Assembly: GCA_036971615.1 (NCBI GenBank)
Contig: JAYKKR010000033.1
Coordinates: forward strand, 248,001 to 312,000
Reading direction: 5' to 3'
From: Amyloporia xantha
Lineage: Eukaryota; Basidiomycota; Agaricomycetes; Polyporales; Adustoporiaceae
Length of the DNA: 64,000 nt
Below, piece by piece: positions 32,026 through 44,426 of this stretch. The notes under the pieces are model-generated. The model was not told the DNA's origin. It saw nothing but the letters and a program-made list of their open reading frames with translations, and did not search any database. Every line of letters begins with the position of its first letter. The stretch's first letter is position 1. A program made the position numbers and the translations under genes.

Positions 32026-33072
32026 CTACTCTAGTCCAAGACTATGTACAAATTTCTCATGAATAGAGAAAGATAAATTCTTAGTAAGGATATCGGCCCT
32101 TTGCTCAGCAGTAGGTACAAAGAAAAGATCGACATGACCGTTTTCAATGAACTCTCTGCAAAAGTGGTACCGAATATCAATGTGCTTGGTTCTTCTGTCA
32201 TGAGCTGGATTAACCGCAAGAAAAATGCTACCATTATTATCAATGCATAAAGGTGTGGCATTTTGCGGCTTAAAACCAATCTCAGACTGAAGAGTCCGAA
32301 GCCAGGCTAATTGTCGACAAGAGTCGGACAACGCCATGTACTCTGCTTCTGTTGAAGACAGAGCGACAGTCTTTTGTCGCCGCGAGACCCATGAAATAGC
32401 AGCATCTGCCATAAAGAAGACAAAGCCACTAGTTGAATGCCTATCGTCCTTGTTCTCAGCCCAATCAGAGTCAGAATAACCTATGAGTCCAGATAATCCG
32501 CTGCCTTTGTAGCAAAGCCGAAGTGAACGTGAGCCGTTCAAATAACGAAGAATATATTGTGCGGCTTTATAATGTTGCATTGTAGGCTTAGCAGAATATT
32601 GGGAAAGGCGATTAACTGTATAGGCTATATCTGGGCGAGTGCCTAAGGCGATCCACAAAAGTGAACCAATGAGTTGCTGGTACTTTGAACGAAGGGCGGC
32701 ATCAACTTCATATGAAGGATCTGCTTTGACAAGGTGTACGCCAAATGGAAGGGGAGTTCGTGTGGGTGCTGCATCTAGCATTTGGAATCGCTTGAGTGTC
32801 TCTTCAATGTATTTAGACTGATCAAGCCAAATGTTTCTGGATGATCTATCTCGAGTAATCCGCATGCCTAGAAAAGATTCTACAGGCCCAAGATCACGAA
32901 CATTAAATTGCTTCTGAAGACAACCTTTAAGCCATGCAATCTGACGCCGATCAGACCCAATTGGCAATAGATCGTCAACATATACGACAAGTATTAAATC
33001 CCCCCCATGATGACGATACACATAAATACCCGCATCAGAATATGTACGTGTGAACCCTAATTCCAACAACAT
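32026..33072 (-). pseudogene. Copia Pol, C-terminal part: RT YVDD and RNase H
   Basis: Third fragment of the copia polyprotein, in frame with the fragment ending at 36665. Carries the RT catalytic YVDDLL, the LKARFxMxDLGP-type region (here NVRDLGPVESFLGM), then RNase H with GYSDSDWA, STSGFVFF and the ALSSTEAEYMAL catalytic Glu region, ending with the typical HIDIRYHF and ADILTK motifs and a stop at 32026. Separated from the front of RT by the DNA element at 33073-36664. Confidence 0.93.
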
Positions 33073-36000
33073 CAGGAAAAACGCATTTGGTACTAGGACA
33101 CTCTAGGACTGTCCTAGAGCGTCCTAGAGCACTCAGAGCACTCAGAGTGCCCAGAGTGCTCAGAGTGTCCCAGGTCACCCTCAGACTAACCCCTTCTAGC
33201 TCAAATCTCTGAGAGCGTCACAGAGTACTCCCAGTATGTACCTAAGTTACTCTAACAGTACACTTAAAGACATATTTATTGCTCCCAGATTGTCACAGAA
33301 TGTTCTTAGATAAAGACAGAGTATTGCAAAATAAATATAATATATTCATGCATATTACAATAAAGTGTCTAGCATATAGTATGATCCAGCACCACATCCA
33401 GCATCCAATATTCTATTCCCCACCACCTACCACGTCAAGCAATTGAAGTAAGCAGGGGCATGGAAGATACATACATACCAGCTACCTGACATATATGCAA
33501 GCTGGTGGACGATGCAATCAGTTACAGTCATTAATCAATTGGACTTGGGCTCACCGCAATGTTCCAACAAGATATGGATACAGCAGTCAAGTGGATGGCA
33601 CAAGACAGAGAGAGACTTGGAGGGGAGGGCACATGGATAGAAGACGGAATCTAAGAAGGTGTAACAAAGTCAAAAAATGAAACAGAAATTGTATTCCAAA
33701 CATCACTTACGTAGGCTCAGGCTGCATGAATCCAGCATCAGAAACATCATGGAGGACAGTTGCATGCCAGGTAGATGCCTATCTATTATATATAGTTGAC
33801 ACGTCAGAGTTTACCTTCAAGAGATAACTTGAAGTCAACTCACCTTTCATTGTCAGTTGATACTATTGAGATTTGAATCAGAAACCGATCTTAGTATTTT
33901 ATAGGAATAGATAGGAAAAGAAAGAAAACATTGACTTACCTGAGCCCACAATGACCGACAAACACATACACTTCACTCAGAAATGCCAGCACATCAGTGA
34001 TCCAGGACTGCTCAGGAAGAAACAGCAGCAAACTAGATATGTATTATAGATCAGAAAGAGAATACCTGAGTGAGCAGAAATGGACAGAAACAGTCAATGG
34101 CAGAGAGGAAGATGAAGCCAAGTGAGCGTCGTAGAAGAGACGTGACAACAAAAATGAGCGCTGAGCAGTCCCAATTCTGGACGCGAGTCTGTCGCGACAG
34201 ACTGACTCTGATCTAGGGTTAGGGTCAATATGGACTTGTGCACATTTGCACGTCTCTTCAGTTATTCCTCCTTGCTGCTACCTTGGCTTTCTTGTCAGTG
34301 GTCACCCCGCACTCTCTCGCCCTGCCACTCTGCTCGTCTCAGCGTCTCGACCTCTACACATCAAACGACTCTCTTGCGCACGACGCCCCGCTGTTCTCGC
34401 ACACGGCACCCCGCTCTCCTCCCCACTCTCGGAGGGTCACACCGCTCCCCGCTGTGCACATGCTTAAGAGCAACTGCACGTCGGATACCGCGCTGTCTGC
34501 TTCAAAACCCCGCCACTTGCCGTCCGACGCCTGGCTGCTCGTTTCAACGCCCCGCCCACCGCTCATCGTCTGACTCCCCTCGATATTCATCCCAGCTCAA
34601 GGGAGGAGGAAGGCGAGGGAGAAGGGGAAGCAGGGAAGGGTCCCAAAGGTCTGTTTCTCGCTGCTCAGCCTGACCCGACACCTGACCCGATGCCTGCCCT
34701 CCTGCCGTTTTTCACTGCCGGAGGGGGCATGTACTTGCTGCCACTGGTGCTCCCGCCAGTCTCTGCGCCCACACCGCTCTCCGCCGTGCGCATGCTCAAG
34801 AGCAGCCGCGTGTTGTCCCCCAGTGTACAAGCAGAGGCTGTGCCTCCCGAGCACCAGCTGTTCAACACCCCCTCCCCACCGTCGGCCGCTCCATTGCCCT
34901 CGCCTTCGTCATCGGCGGCTTCATCACCCTTGTGCTCGCCCTCGTTGCACTTGCGCTTGCGGTCTTTGCTGTCGTCGCACTCACTGTTGTCGGCGGTCGC
35001 CCTTTACCCTCGCCCTCTCTGGCACCCTTAGGCCTGAGCAAGATCTTCCAGTTTGTTCTGCTGGGGGACTGTCAGCAAGAGCGCAGGGCTGGGTACGCGC
35101 GCGCAGGCTCACCCAGTCTGCGGTGGAGAGCGACGCATAGCCGTGGCAGAGGAGCGTGAGACCGGTGTCTTCGATGGCGGCGCGGGAGCCTGCAGGCAAG
35201 CACGAGATCGCCTCCTTGAGTTCAGACAGGGCGATGGGATTGTGTGCAGTGGCCTGGAGAATTTTGGCGATGCACGTGTCGAGGGCGCAGGTGCAGGTGA
35301 TGTTGGGGTGACGGGGACGCGGCGGGCAGTCCTCGTCAGGCTCGTCGTTGTCGTCGCTGCGCAAGGGAAGCGTGACGGAGGGCACGAGTTCTTGCTGTAG
35401 CCGTGTGCGCGTTTCGCGGGTCGGGGGCAGTTAGGGGTTGTAGGTGTGAGTTTTTCACTCCCACCTTCTTCAAGTTTGACCCTCTCTGTCGTTCCAGCCC
35501 CCTCCCGTTCACTCGTCGTGCTCACCCGCTTCTCCGCCTCCATCGCAGTCCCTTCCGTGGCCCTTGTTTTGCCCGAAGACGCCTGTTTCACTCCCGCCAG
35601 TCTCCGCGCCCGCTGCACTCCCTCCCGCGCGCGTGCTCAAGAGCAGCCGCACGCTGTCCTCCAGCATAGATCCCGAGCAGATGCTTAGTGCCTCCCGACG
35701 CACCACCATCTCCGGCGCCGTCTCTGGCACCCGCGTCTGGCGGCCGTGCCAGCACAACGGCTGAGTGAAAGCAGGTGCGTGGCAATGTGCTGGCATGTGA
35801 GCACTGACTTGAACGATGGCGCGAGGCATAGGGAATGGGATCGCAACGACAACCGCAACGAGCCTTCGCCCTCGCCCTCGCCTTCACCTCAATGCCTTCA
35901 CCCTCGCTGTCACCTTGACGCCCTCGCTCTCACCCATGCCCTCAACGCCCTCAACGCACACGCTCTCGCCCATGCCCTCGATGCCCTCGACGCCCTTGCT

Positions 36001-36664
36001 CTCGCCCACGCCCTTGACGCCCTCACTCTCACTCTCGCCCACGCCCTCGACGCCCTCACTCTCACTCTCACCCACGCCCTCGACACCCTCGATGCCCTTG
36101 CTCTCGCTCTCACTCTTGCTCTCGCCCTTGATGCCCGAGTTGATGCCCTTGCTCTCGCCCTTGACCTGTGTCATTCTTGATGGTGAGTTCGTCCGCATTC
36201 CCTACCCAGACCCATATCAGGGTCAAAGCTTTCACCACAGCCATTTTATTCAGGTGCTATGCTTGAAGGCGAAGCAGGTGTCTGGCATGGAGGTCGTCAA
36301 GGCTACCGTCTTAGTTGATTGAGTGTCCAGTGACCGGCCGTGTCCTTGGTGTGCGAGCCATGCACAAGACTTTGGGAGAGCAGCTGAACATGGTTTGACC
36401 AAGGACAATGTATTGGATAATATGAGTACATTTTTTGTTAATAATTGGACCAGTTTATACGCATACAAAACTGTCTGGTAATATAACAGATTATAGAAGC
36501 AATCTAGAGCCAGCCAAAGTGATCTCAGAGTGCGCACTATGGTTAGAAACATCCCAGAGTATACCAGAGCAACTCAGAGACTCCAAAGCCACCCAGGACA
36601 GTCTGAGAGGCTCTGATTAAGTTGTGAAGTCTCAGAGCATCTTGGAGAAAAAGTGTTTTTCCTG
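33073..36664. mobile_element. TIR DNA transposon-like element inside copia RT (3.6 kb)
   Basis: Both ends read CAGGAAAAAC inward (33073-33082 and, inverted, 36655-36664), with similarity extending to about 17 bases. It is flanked by AT on both sides (33071-33072, 36665-36666). Taking out the element and one AT restores the copia frame exactly, so the borders are firm. Both ends carry many short subterminal CTCAGAG/CAGAGTG motifs (33115-33240 and 36525-36640). No transposase is recognised. The interior has GC-rich sequence with three related copies of a GCTCAAGAGCAGCCGC-like segment (about 34460, 34795, 35635) and a minus-strand frame at 35385-34981 of unknown nature, possibly captured sequence. 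Confidence 0.8.
35880..36175. repeat. CTCGCCC/GACGCCCTC minisatellite
   Basis: Degenerate tandem repeat built from hexamer-like steps (CTCGCCCATGCCCTCGACGC). It stays open in at least two frames on each strand, giving long low-complexity pseudo-proteins such as ALAHALDAL or GESESEGVEG. Confidence 0.85.
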
Positions 36665-38117
36665 ATGAACGCCTTGTGGAGTTTTTTATTCCACTGTCTG
36701 CCAGCCTGTTTAAGACCATAAATAGCCTTCAAAAGACGACAAACTTTGTGTTCCTGACCAGGGACTTTGAATCCTTCTGGTTGCTCCATATATATCTCTT
36801 CGTCTAATTCGCCATATAAGAATGCTGTCTTTACATCCATAGCCTCTACCTCCCAATCATTAAGAGCAGCATGGGCAAGTAAGAATCTTATAGATTCAAA
36901 ACGAGCGACAGGGGAGAATATTTCATCATAATCGATGCCTTTGACCTGTTTAAAGCCTTTGGCTACAAGCCGAGCTTTATATCTACCACCAGGTTTAATA
37001 GTGTAAACCCAACGACAAGGTACTGTCTTACGTCCAGGAGGTAAGTCGACTAACTCCCATGTACCATTCTCCATTTGAGAGTCTATCTCTTCCTGCATGG
37101 CGGCCTCCCACTGAGTCCGATCAGGGCGAGAGATCGCTTCCTGATAAGATTGTGGAAAAGGTCCATACTGAGGATCGGCGTTGAGAATAAACTCTGATGG
37201 AAGATCTGAGATGAGATTCTCCATGACGTCAGGTAAACCACCTCCTTGATCAATGTCACGCTGTATAGCTGCAGGGTGACGATCACCATACGCATTGTCA
37301 GGCCGTGGTGGAGGTCTACCAGCGGTTGACCGAGTAGAGCGTCTAGGTACAAATGGAGGAGGTTGTGGAACTGGAGGCTCATCTGGAGAAGGTGGACGAG
37401 GTGGAGGAGATGGGTTTCTAGGTGGTTCTGGTGGTGGTCCCGGATGTGGAGGCAATTCAGCATCCGGTTCAGGCCTATTAGCATCATCATCACCAAGCGG
37501 CAGGGCCGGCTCTGGTGCTGGAGCTACAGGAACGGGCGGCTCATGCGGTTGTTGGGCAGCGGGAATAGGATTCTCACTTTTGTTCGGAAAGGATCTCTCA
37601 TTGAATACCGCATCACGCGATAAGACAATGGAGCGGCTATCTTTATCCCAGAATCGATACCCCTTTGATCCAGGTTCATAGCCGACGAACACCATAGGTT
37701 TAGCTCGAGCCGTGAGCTTATCCTGGCGTCGCTCCTTCTGAACATGTACATAGGCTAGGCATCCAAAGACTCTAAAGTACGACACATCTGGAACAGTACC
37801 ATTCCATAATTCAATGGGAGTACGCCAATGTGCTCTGCAGAATGGCTGACGATTGTAAATATGAACGGCAGTTTCAACAGCAAGTTTCCAGAAGCCTGTG
37901 GATAAACCAGCATGATGACGCATAGCTTCTGCTTTTTCTACAATAGTTTGCTGCCAACGTTCTGCACGTCCATTCTGTTGTGGACTTTGTGGCATAGATG
38001 CCTCGCGCTCAATACCATTTTCATGTAAATATTGTGTGAACTCTTCACCCATAAATTCTCCTCCTCTGTCAGAGCGGAAACGCTTAAGTCGCGTAGAAAG
38101 CTGAGTTTCCCCCCATG
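36665..38117 (-). pseudogene. Copia Pol, middle part: integrase C-terminal half and RT front
   Basis: Begins at the gypsy insertion point. Integrase core continues with RSDRGGEF and SPQQNGRAERW (second Asp and the Glu of the DDE triad), then an acidic/proline-rich linker, then RT with CRWVYTIK, KARLVAKGF, the first catalytic Asp in MDVKTAFLYG and the GLKQAGRQW segment, cut at KLHKAF by the DNA element. The frame is open throughout. Confidence 0.93.
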
Positions 38118-38688
38118 TGTCGCGACTTAGAGTCAAGCGACAGGGGAAGAACAAACCTAAACGGCCGAGGGCGTTCGACTTAGGTCTTATCGAAGCGATG
38201 ACGAGCTATGCTCAAGTCTAAGGCTAGGGACAAGATAAAATAAATGTAAGTAATGGTAAGTATGTACAGGCAAGCTTGGCTTACCTAGGGACAAGAGGTC
38301 GAAACTGAAGTCCCCAGGCAGAGGCGTACTACTTATATACTACAAGAGTTCAGGGCAGGCTATCTACATGGTCCGTGCGCAGGTGGTCTGTGCGCAGCCT
38401 GAGTAAGCAGGCTATGAGTCATAAGTGATGTCGTGAGCGGAGCCCGGCGGGGCCCGAGGTCGGCCGGCACCGTGCTTAAGTAAACGTCCGTAAAGGGAAG
38501 GCGGGACGGAGTCCATGGGAAGGGAACATGTGACCTGTAATGGTCGACGCGTCTAAGTCCATGAACAAGGAGCTTGCGATGTGTACAGTAGAATGGCCGT
38601 TCGAATAAGAGGGGAAAATAACGATGAGTAACAGGAGAAAATCGTCCGTATATAGAAAGGAAGAAACGCTCGATGTCAACTCGTGACA
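38118..38688 (-). repeat. Gypsy 3' LTR
   Basis: 571 bp. The polypurine tract GGAGGGGGGTAC (minus strand, 38689-38700) directly abuts it and touches the pol stop codon. Confidence 0.95.
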
Positions 38689-38699
38689 GTACCCCCCTC

Positions 38700-41600
38700 C
38701 TAACGCCGCATGACCTCATGCGCGCTTCCTTTCCCCATCTCCCAACCAGAACGGCAACGTGCTTCGGTCATTGCTTCAGGAAGTGGGCGAAACTGCAGGC
38801 CAGCAAAGATAGCGGCATTGAGTCGACGAGGCGCACTAGGGTGTCTACGATGGAAGATCTCGATGAGTTCTTTTGCGTTCGCAACGTTACGCGCTGGTTC
38901 CCAAGATGTATGGGACTCATCGTATCCTTTCCATTTGACAAGGTACTGAAGCTGGCGGCGGAATATACGTGAATCTTTGATTCGCTCAACTTCGTACTCG
39001 TCTTCGCCTTCGACCTCAATAGGTGGCGGTTCGTCCGGTTCTCGACCCGGGATTTCACTACGCGTATGCTTGCTGAGCAAGGAGACGTGGAAGACCGGAT
39101 GAACTGGCACCGACTTGGGCAACTTCAGTTCATAGTCTAAGTCACCGATCTTTCGTGTGACAGGGAAGGGACCAAGGCGTTTGGGACTTAGCTTCTTGCT
39201 CGGCTGTTTCAGCTTCAGATTACGAGCATCCAGCCACACCTTGTCACCAGGTTCGAACCTCGGTGCCCCCTGCACATGCCTATCGTAGTATGTTTTCATA
39301 CGCTCAGCAGCCAGCTCAAGCGCAGCGCGCGTGTCGTCCCGTACTTCTTGCAACAACTTCAACCTATCTTCCGCAGCGGGTACCTTCGACATGGGGTTCA
39401 AGCGGATTTGGAGATCGGGGTTATATGCCTGGTTCAAGAAGAAAGGGGAATAACCAGTTGCAGAGTGAACTCGATTGTTTAGTGCAAACTCTGCAAAAGG
39501 CAACTGCTTCGCCCAATCATCCTGTCGATGGCTGACATAAGCCCTAAGATACTGCTCGATCTCCTGATTCCACCGCTCCGTCTGCCCGTCTGTCTGCGGG
39601 TGAAAGGCAGTTGACATGGCTGGTTCGATATTCATCCCTTTGTAGATCGCATGCAGATACTTTGACGCGAATTGGGGACCTCGGTCTGATATGACCTTGG
39701 CCGGGGCCCCATGATGTGAGAAGACATCGCGTATATAAAGTTCCGCGGCACCTTCGGCAGTCAGAGTCTCATGACATGCCGAGAAATGTACCATTTTGGT
39801 GAAGCGATCTGCAGTGACCAGGATTGAATCGAACCCATCGGACTTGGGGAGACCCACGATCATATCGGTGGTAATAACCTGCCAAGGGCGCTCCGGAATC
39901 TCATTCGGTTTGAGCGGTCCTCGTGGTTTAGCGGGGAATGTCTTGGTACGGTTGCACGTGTCGCAGGTGCTTACGTACTCATTGACAAACTTGGACATTC
40001 CCGGCCACCAATAGTTTCGTGATACTAACTCGAGGGTCTTGGCTCGTCCAGGGTGACCGGCTGCAGGTGCGTCGTGGTGGATTTTGACAATATCCCGCCG
40101 AAGTTCTGCATTCTTTGGGACGTAAACGCACCCTCGAAACAGCAGAAGCCCTTGCTCGGCATTCCACTCGGTGAAGTCACGCTGTAGCCGGGGCGGGCCT
40201 AGATTCTGAATCTTTTCTAGGGCATCCGCCACCTCCCGATCCTTGTCCGAACATTCTCGAATTCGCTTCAGCAGCGATCGATCTGCCACAACTGCCGCAT
40301 GCCCACGCTGCGTGGAGGAAATGCGGAACTGTTCCGGTTTCAGGACAATCTGATCCACGTTATCATCATCATCTCCAACCTGTAGGTCTGGGCGACGAGA
40401 CAAGGCGTCAGCCTTTCCATTCGACTTGTCCGACTTGTGAGTGATAGTGAAATCGAAGCGGGACAGATATAGAGCCCATCTCGCTTGTCGTCGCGTCAGA
40501 TGCTGAGCTGTGCGCCAATACTCGAGGTTCTTATGATCCGAAAGGATCTCGAACGTGTTAGGACAACCCTCGAGGTAGTGACGCCAGTCCTCCAAAGCTT
40601 CGATTATCGCTAACATCTCCTTGTCGTAGATCTCGTAATTACGCTGGGCAGAATCCATACCCCGAGATCGGTAAGCCACCGGATGCCACTTGCCATCCTC
40701 CTGCTTTTGCGAAAGTACGCCACCGGTTGCGTACCCAGAGGCATCCACCTCTAGCCGCGTTTCCCGGTTTTGGTCATACAGTGCTAAGACAGGTGTGGTG
40801 CTAAAGCAGCGTTTCAGCTCCTCGAACGCAGACTGCTCTTCCTCACCCCACTGCCAGGGTACGTTCCCAGTTAGACGATCAAGGGGTTGCGTAATCTTTG
40901 CAAAATCTTTGATGAAGCGACGATAGAAGTTGGCAAACCCTCGAAACTTTTGGATGTCTTTAACATTCCGAGGGGTGGGCCACTCCATGACTCCGCGGAT
41001 CTTTGCAGGATCCATCGCCACTTCACCATTCCCTACGATCATGCCTAAATAGTCTGTTCTAGGAACGTCCCATTCGCACTTCTCCGGTTTCAGGAAGAGA
41101 TCGTTTTCCTGAAGGCGACGTAATACCTCACGGGTGACTTTCTCATGCTCCAGCTTGTCTGTAGAGAAGATGAGAATGTCATCGAGATAGACCGTGAGTT
41201 TTCCTTCTGCAATGAGATCTCCGAAGATGTCATTCATCATTGCTTGGAAGGTCGCCGGAGAATTGGTGAGACCGAAGAACATAACCGATGGTTCGTACAA
41301 CCCTCGATTAGTTACAAACGCAGCCTTCCATTCGTCTCCGAGTTTGATCCGTACGTTATTATACCCCCATCAGATGTCGAACTTTGTAAAGATCGAGGCA
41401 CCTTTGAGTTTGTCGACAAGTTCGGAGATCAATGGCAGCGGGTAGCGATTTTTGATCGTGATCTCGTTAAGCCGTCGGTAGTCCTGTACGGGTCGAAGTG
41501 ATCCATCCTTCTTTTTGATGAAGAAGAAGGGAGAGGATATAGGCGACTTCGATTCCCGTATATAACCTTTGGCTAGCTGCTCCTTGAGGAACTTGTCTAA

Positions 41601-42545
41601 CTCGTCTTGTTCGTTGTGCGACAGCGGGTATACCCTTGAATGGAACGTTTTTGCATCAGGAATCAGCTCTATAGCATGATCATAAGGTTTATGTTCCGGA
41701 AGTCGTTCCGAGGCTTCTTTGGAGAAGACTTTCAAGAACTCGTGAAACTTTTCCGGCACCATTTCCTCGACGCTTTTGACTTCTCGCTTCTTGTACTCTT
41801 CTTCAGCAAGGACTTGTGAGTAGGTATGTCCTGCTGCAACATACAGTTGTGGAGCACCAGGGAGGTTGACACCACGCTCCCAGGCTTCAAGAAGGTCGTC
41901 TTCGTCCCATTCGACCGTTGGATCCAACTCTGGTTCCTCCTCAGGTGATACCTTACTACGTATCTTGCCCTTGGTTGACCATTTGGCTTTCCGCAAACGT
42001 TTCTGCGCCGTGGGCCTGTCCCCCGTATCACGCGTAGACGCTGCTTGTTCCGTCTGGCCAACCTTTCGGGCTTGACACGCCTCAGGGCACCTATCCAGTT
42101 TGAACGAGCCACTCTCCCAATCAATATCAGGGTTATGCTCGCGAAGCCAATCGAGCCCGATTATAACGTCTTCAGGCCCGATGTCTGTTACCGTAAATAC
42201 CATCTTCTCAATATGGTCTCCTATCTGCATCTGTAGCACAGCTACGTCCGTGATGCTTCCGTTTTTGTTGAGCGATCCATCAATGTTATATAGTGGAATG
42301 GGGCGCCCCAACTTCCGTGTTCGTACGTTGTTCTCTTTTACGAACCGCTCGTGAATAAACTTCGTGGTGGCACCGCTGTCCACCATGGCAATTACGTCTT
42401 TCTGCCGTTTTTCGCCGATTATCCGTACTGGAATATGAAAATGCTGCGAACCATGATCTATTTCATATACGTTTGCAGATTGTAGTACAGAAAATCGATT
42501 CGAGGAGGGCCCAGCGCGCACGGCAGCGAGCGTGGACCGGATCAA
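38700..42545 (-). pseudogene. Gypsy Pol with one internal stop: protease, RT, RNase H, integrase, chromodomain
   Basis: Starts in the -1 frame relative to Gag, at the Gag stop. Protease DSGATTKF (about residues 51-58), RT with PVQDYRRLNEIT and catalytic YLDD (about 452-455), RNase H (LEVDASGYATGG), integrase HHCC zinc finger (HHDAPAAGH, CDTCNRTK), DDE core (DMIVGLPKSDG, SDRGPQFAS, HPQTDGQTERWN) and a C-terminal chromodomain (YLVKWKGYDESHTSWEP) expected to steer integration to modified histones. A TGA at 41372-41370 interrupts RT just after FTKFDI, where related elements have Arg (CGA). No other lesion seen. Pol stops at 38700. Confidence 0.93.
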
Positions 42546-44053
42546 AAACGCTCCTCTTTCATCGCGCGATACTGTCCCAGTTCCTCCCGCATGGACTTCA
42601 CCTCATTGGCCAACGCAGACACAGACGCTAACATAGCCGAGAGATCTCCCGGTGTCTGCTGCACAACTTGTGCCTGTTCGGGCTGAGCGCTTGGCGTTGC
42701 TGCGCTTGCAGCAACCGTAGCTCGCACACCCTGGCGCGGAGTGTAAGGTTTGTCCTTACAGGTAGGACAGTCCTTCCGACGATACCCCGGTTTCCCGCAA
42801 CCGTAACAGGAGCCGTTAAACCTTCCATCACCAACAGCCGCGATAGTAGAAGAAGAAGCGGCGGTCTGTTGGCGACCCTGTGACGTACGAGCCCCACCAC
42901 GAGCGAACATATTGAGATCCGGACGGCGCGCGCGGCTTATGTCGAGGATTTGTTCTACTGCGAGGACTCGTTTTTCTGCGCTAACCCAGTCATCGAAGGG
43001 CTCGAGCTCGATTTTGCGGTAGATGCGCGAGGGGATGCCGCTAAGGTACTTGTCACGGAGTTCCAGCTTTCCGTAGCCAGAACGGTCCGCCGGACCCTTG
43101 AATTGAGCGGAGAACTGTGCGGCAGTTCTCGAGTCGCGCAAGTTACGAGCGCAGACTTTGGTTAGCTCGACTTGTGCAGCGGCTGCATCGTCGAGATGTC
43201 CGAAGCGAGCGGTGAAGGCGTCGGTGAAGGCCTTACGTGTGGCGAAAGGGGTTCGGCCAGCTACGTAGTCTGCCAGGAAAGGAGTGCCCCATTCGCGGGC
43301 TTTTCCGTCGAGAAGACTGATCGCGACCTGGACCTGTAGCTTGACGGAAGCTAGATCCGTATTGTAGTCGAGATACTCCGAGAGTTGGGCGAGATACCGT
43401 TTACATTCCACAACGCTCTCGCCATCGTAGCGTTGGGGAAGGAGAAGCTTCGCAATGCCTTTGTCTACGGCCATTACCGTCGCGGGGGAGGTCGTAGTTT
43501 GCTGCGAGGGCGGAGGCGGTGGTTGTTGCTGCGAAGCGGTCGTGTGACGCGGGGTAGGACGGGTGGTTTGACGGCCGCGCGGTGCCGACGATGGGGCGGC
43601 GGTGACGGGCTGAGATACGACAGGGACTGTCGGAGGGGGTGTCGGTTGCGTAGACTCGGACTGCGCGGCTCCTCTTTGGGTTCCCGCAGGGGGATTCGCT
43701 CGCGAGACAGGGGGAGATGGGAGATGGGAGACTCCTCCTTCTTGACTTTGGCTGCGGCTAACGCTGCCGCCAGGTCGAGGAATAGATGAGCCAGGGGTGG
43801 CAGGTCGAGAGGGAGCGGGGGTGGTGTGACGTGAGAGTGAAGCGTGCTCGCTCCTGGGTCCTGCGGGGTGTTGGACACGCCGGATAGGAACAAATCGATT
43901 ATTCGGGGAAGGCTCAGTGATGGAGCGCGGGGTTCGATTAGGACACGGTTGTCGGGGGCAGTCGAACCAGTTGTTTTCCTCGAAGTAACAGTCGGTTTGG
44001 TCCTGGGTGTCGAAGGCGTGAACGAGTCCGTGACAATGGAGTTCTTCTGCCAC
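42542..44053 (-). CDS. Gypsy Gag (503 aa) with variant zinc knuckle
   Basis: Structural protein that packages the element RNA. N-terminal Pro/Ser/Gln-rich region, a retrotransposon Gag core at about residues 200-330 (LAQLSEYLDY, RTPFATRKAFTDAFTARFGH), then a CCHC-type knuckle near residues 414-427 reading CYGCGKPGYRRKDC. The expected His is Tyr in this copy. C-terminal coiled-coil-like stretch (VKSMREELGQYRAM). The stop is preceded by a run of five T. Confidence 0.9.
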   Translation of the reverse strand: MAEELHCHGLVHAFDTQDQTDCYFEENNWFDCPRQPCPNRTPRSITEPSPNNRFVPIRRVQHPAGPRSEHASLSRHTTPAPSRPATPGSSIPRPGGSVSRSQSQEGGVSHLPSPPVSRANPPAGTQRGAAQSESTQPTPPPTVPVVSQPVTAAPSSAPRGRQTTRPTPRHTTASQQQPPPPPSQQTTTSPATVMAVDKGIAKLLLPQRYDGESVVECKRYLAQLSEYLDYNTDLASVKLQVQVAISLLDGKAREWGTPFLADYVAGRTPFATRKAFTDAFTARFGHLDDAAAAQVELTKVCARNLRDSRTAAQFSAQFKGPADRSGYGKLELRDKYLSGIPSRIYRKIELEPFDDWVSAEKRVLAVEQILDISRARRPDLNMFARGGARTSQGRQQTAASSSTIAAVGDGRFNGSCYGCGKPGYRRKDCPTCKDKPYTPRQGVRATVAASAATPSAQPEQAQVVQQTPGDLSAMLASVSALANEVKSMREELGQYRAMKEERF

Positions 44054-44426
44054 GATGGAGGGAGGAAGGGGAGGTGCGCGTACGTAAAGAAGACCGTTTG
44101 ACTACGTATCTACGGCGCCCAAGAGAACCCCGAGTGGTTCGCAATTCACGTGGGACCCAGTACAGCCTTTGATTATTTCGCTGCAGGAATCTAGACCACG
44201 CGTTGGTCAACCCAACAAGAGACGCCCACTGAAGTGCAGTCTCTGAAAGCTCGTTCCACTACGAGGTGGCGATGTGTCTACGTGCGGGGGATGGCGTCAC
44301 GAGCACCGAGTTCCCGACTTGTATCGTAACGGTAATCGAAGTATAGTAAAGGTGCGCACCACCCAACCTATGGAAAGGGATTTTGGAAAGTGTGAACGCC
44401 GGCGGCGATGGGGAGTTTCGACCTAA

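Noticed and set aside
34230..35829. Protein-coding genes inside the 3.6-kb DNA element
   Set aside because: Several overlapping GC-rich frames exist on both strands; one at 35385-34981 looks protein-like, but none has a domain, and repeats account for part of the openness.
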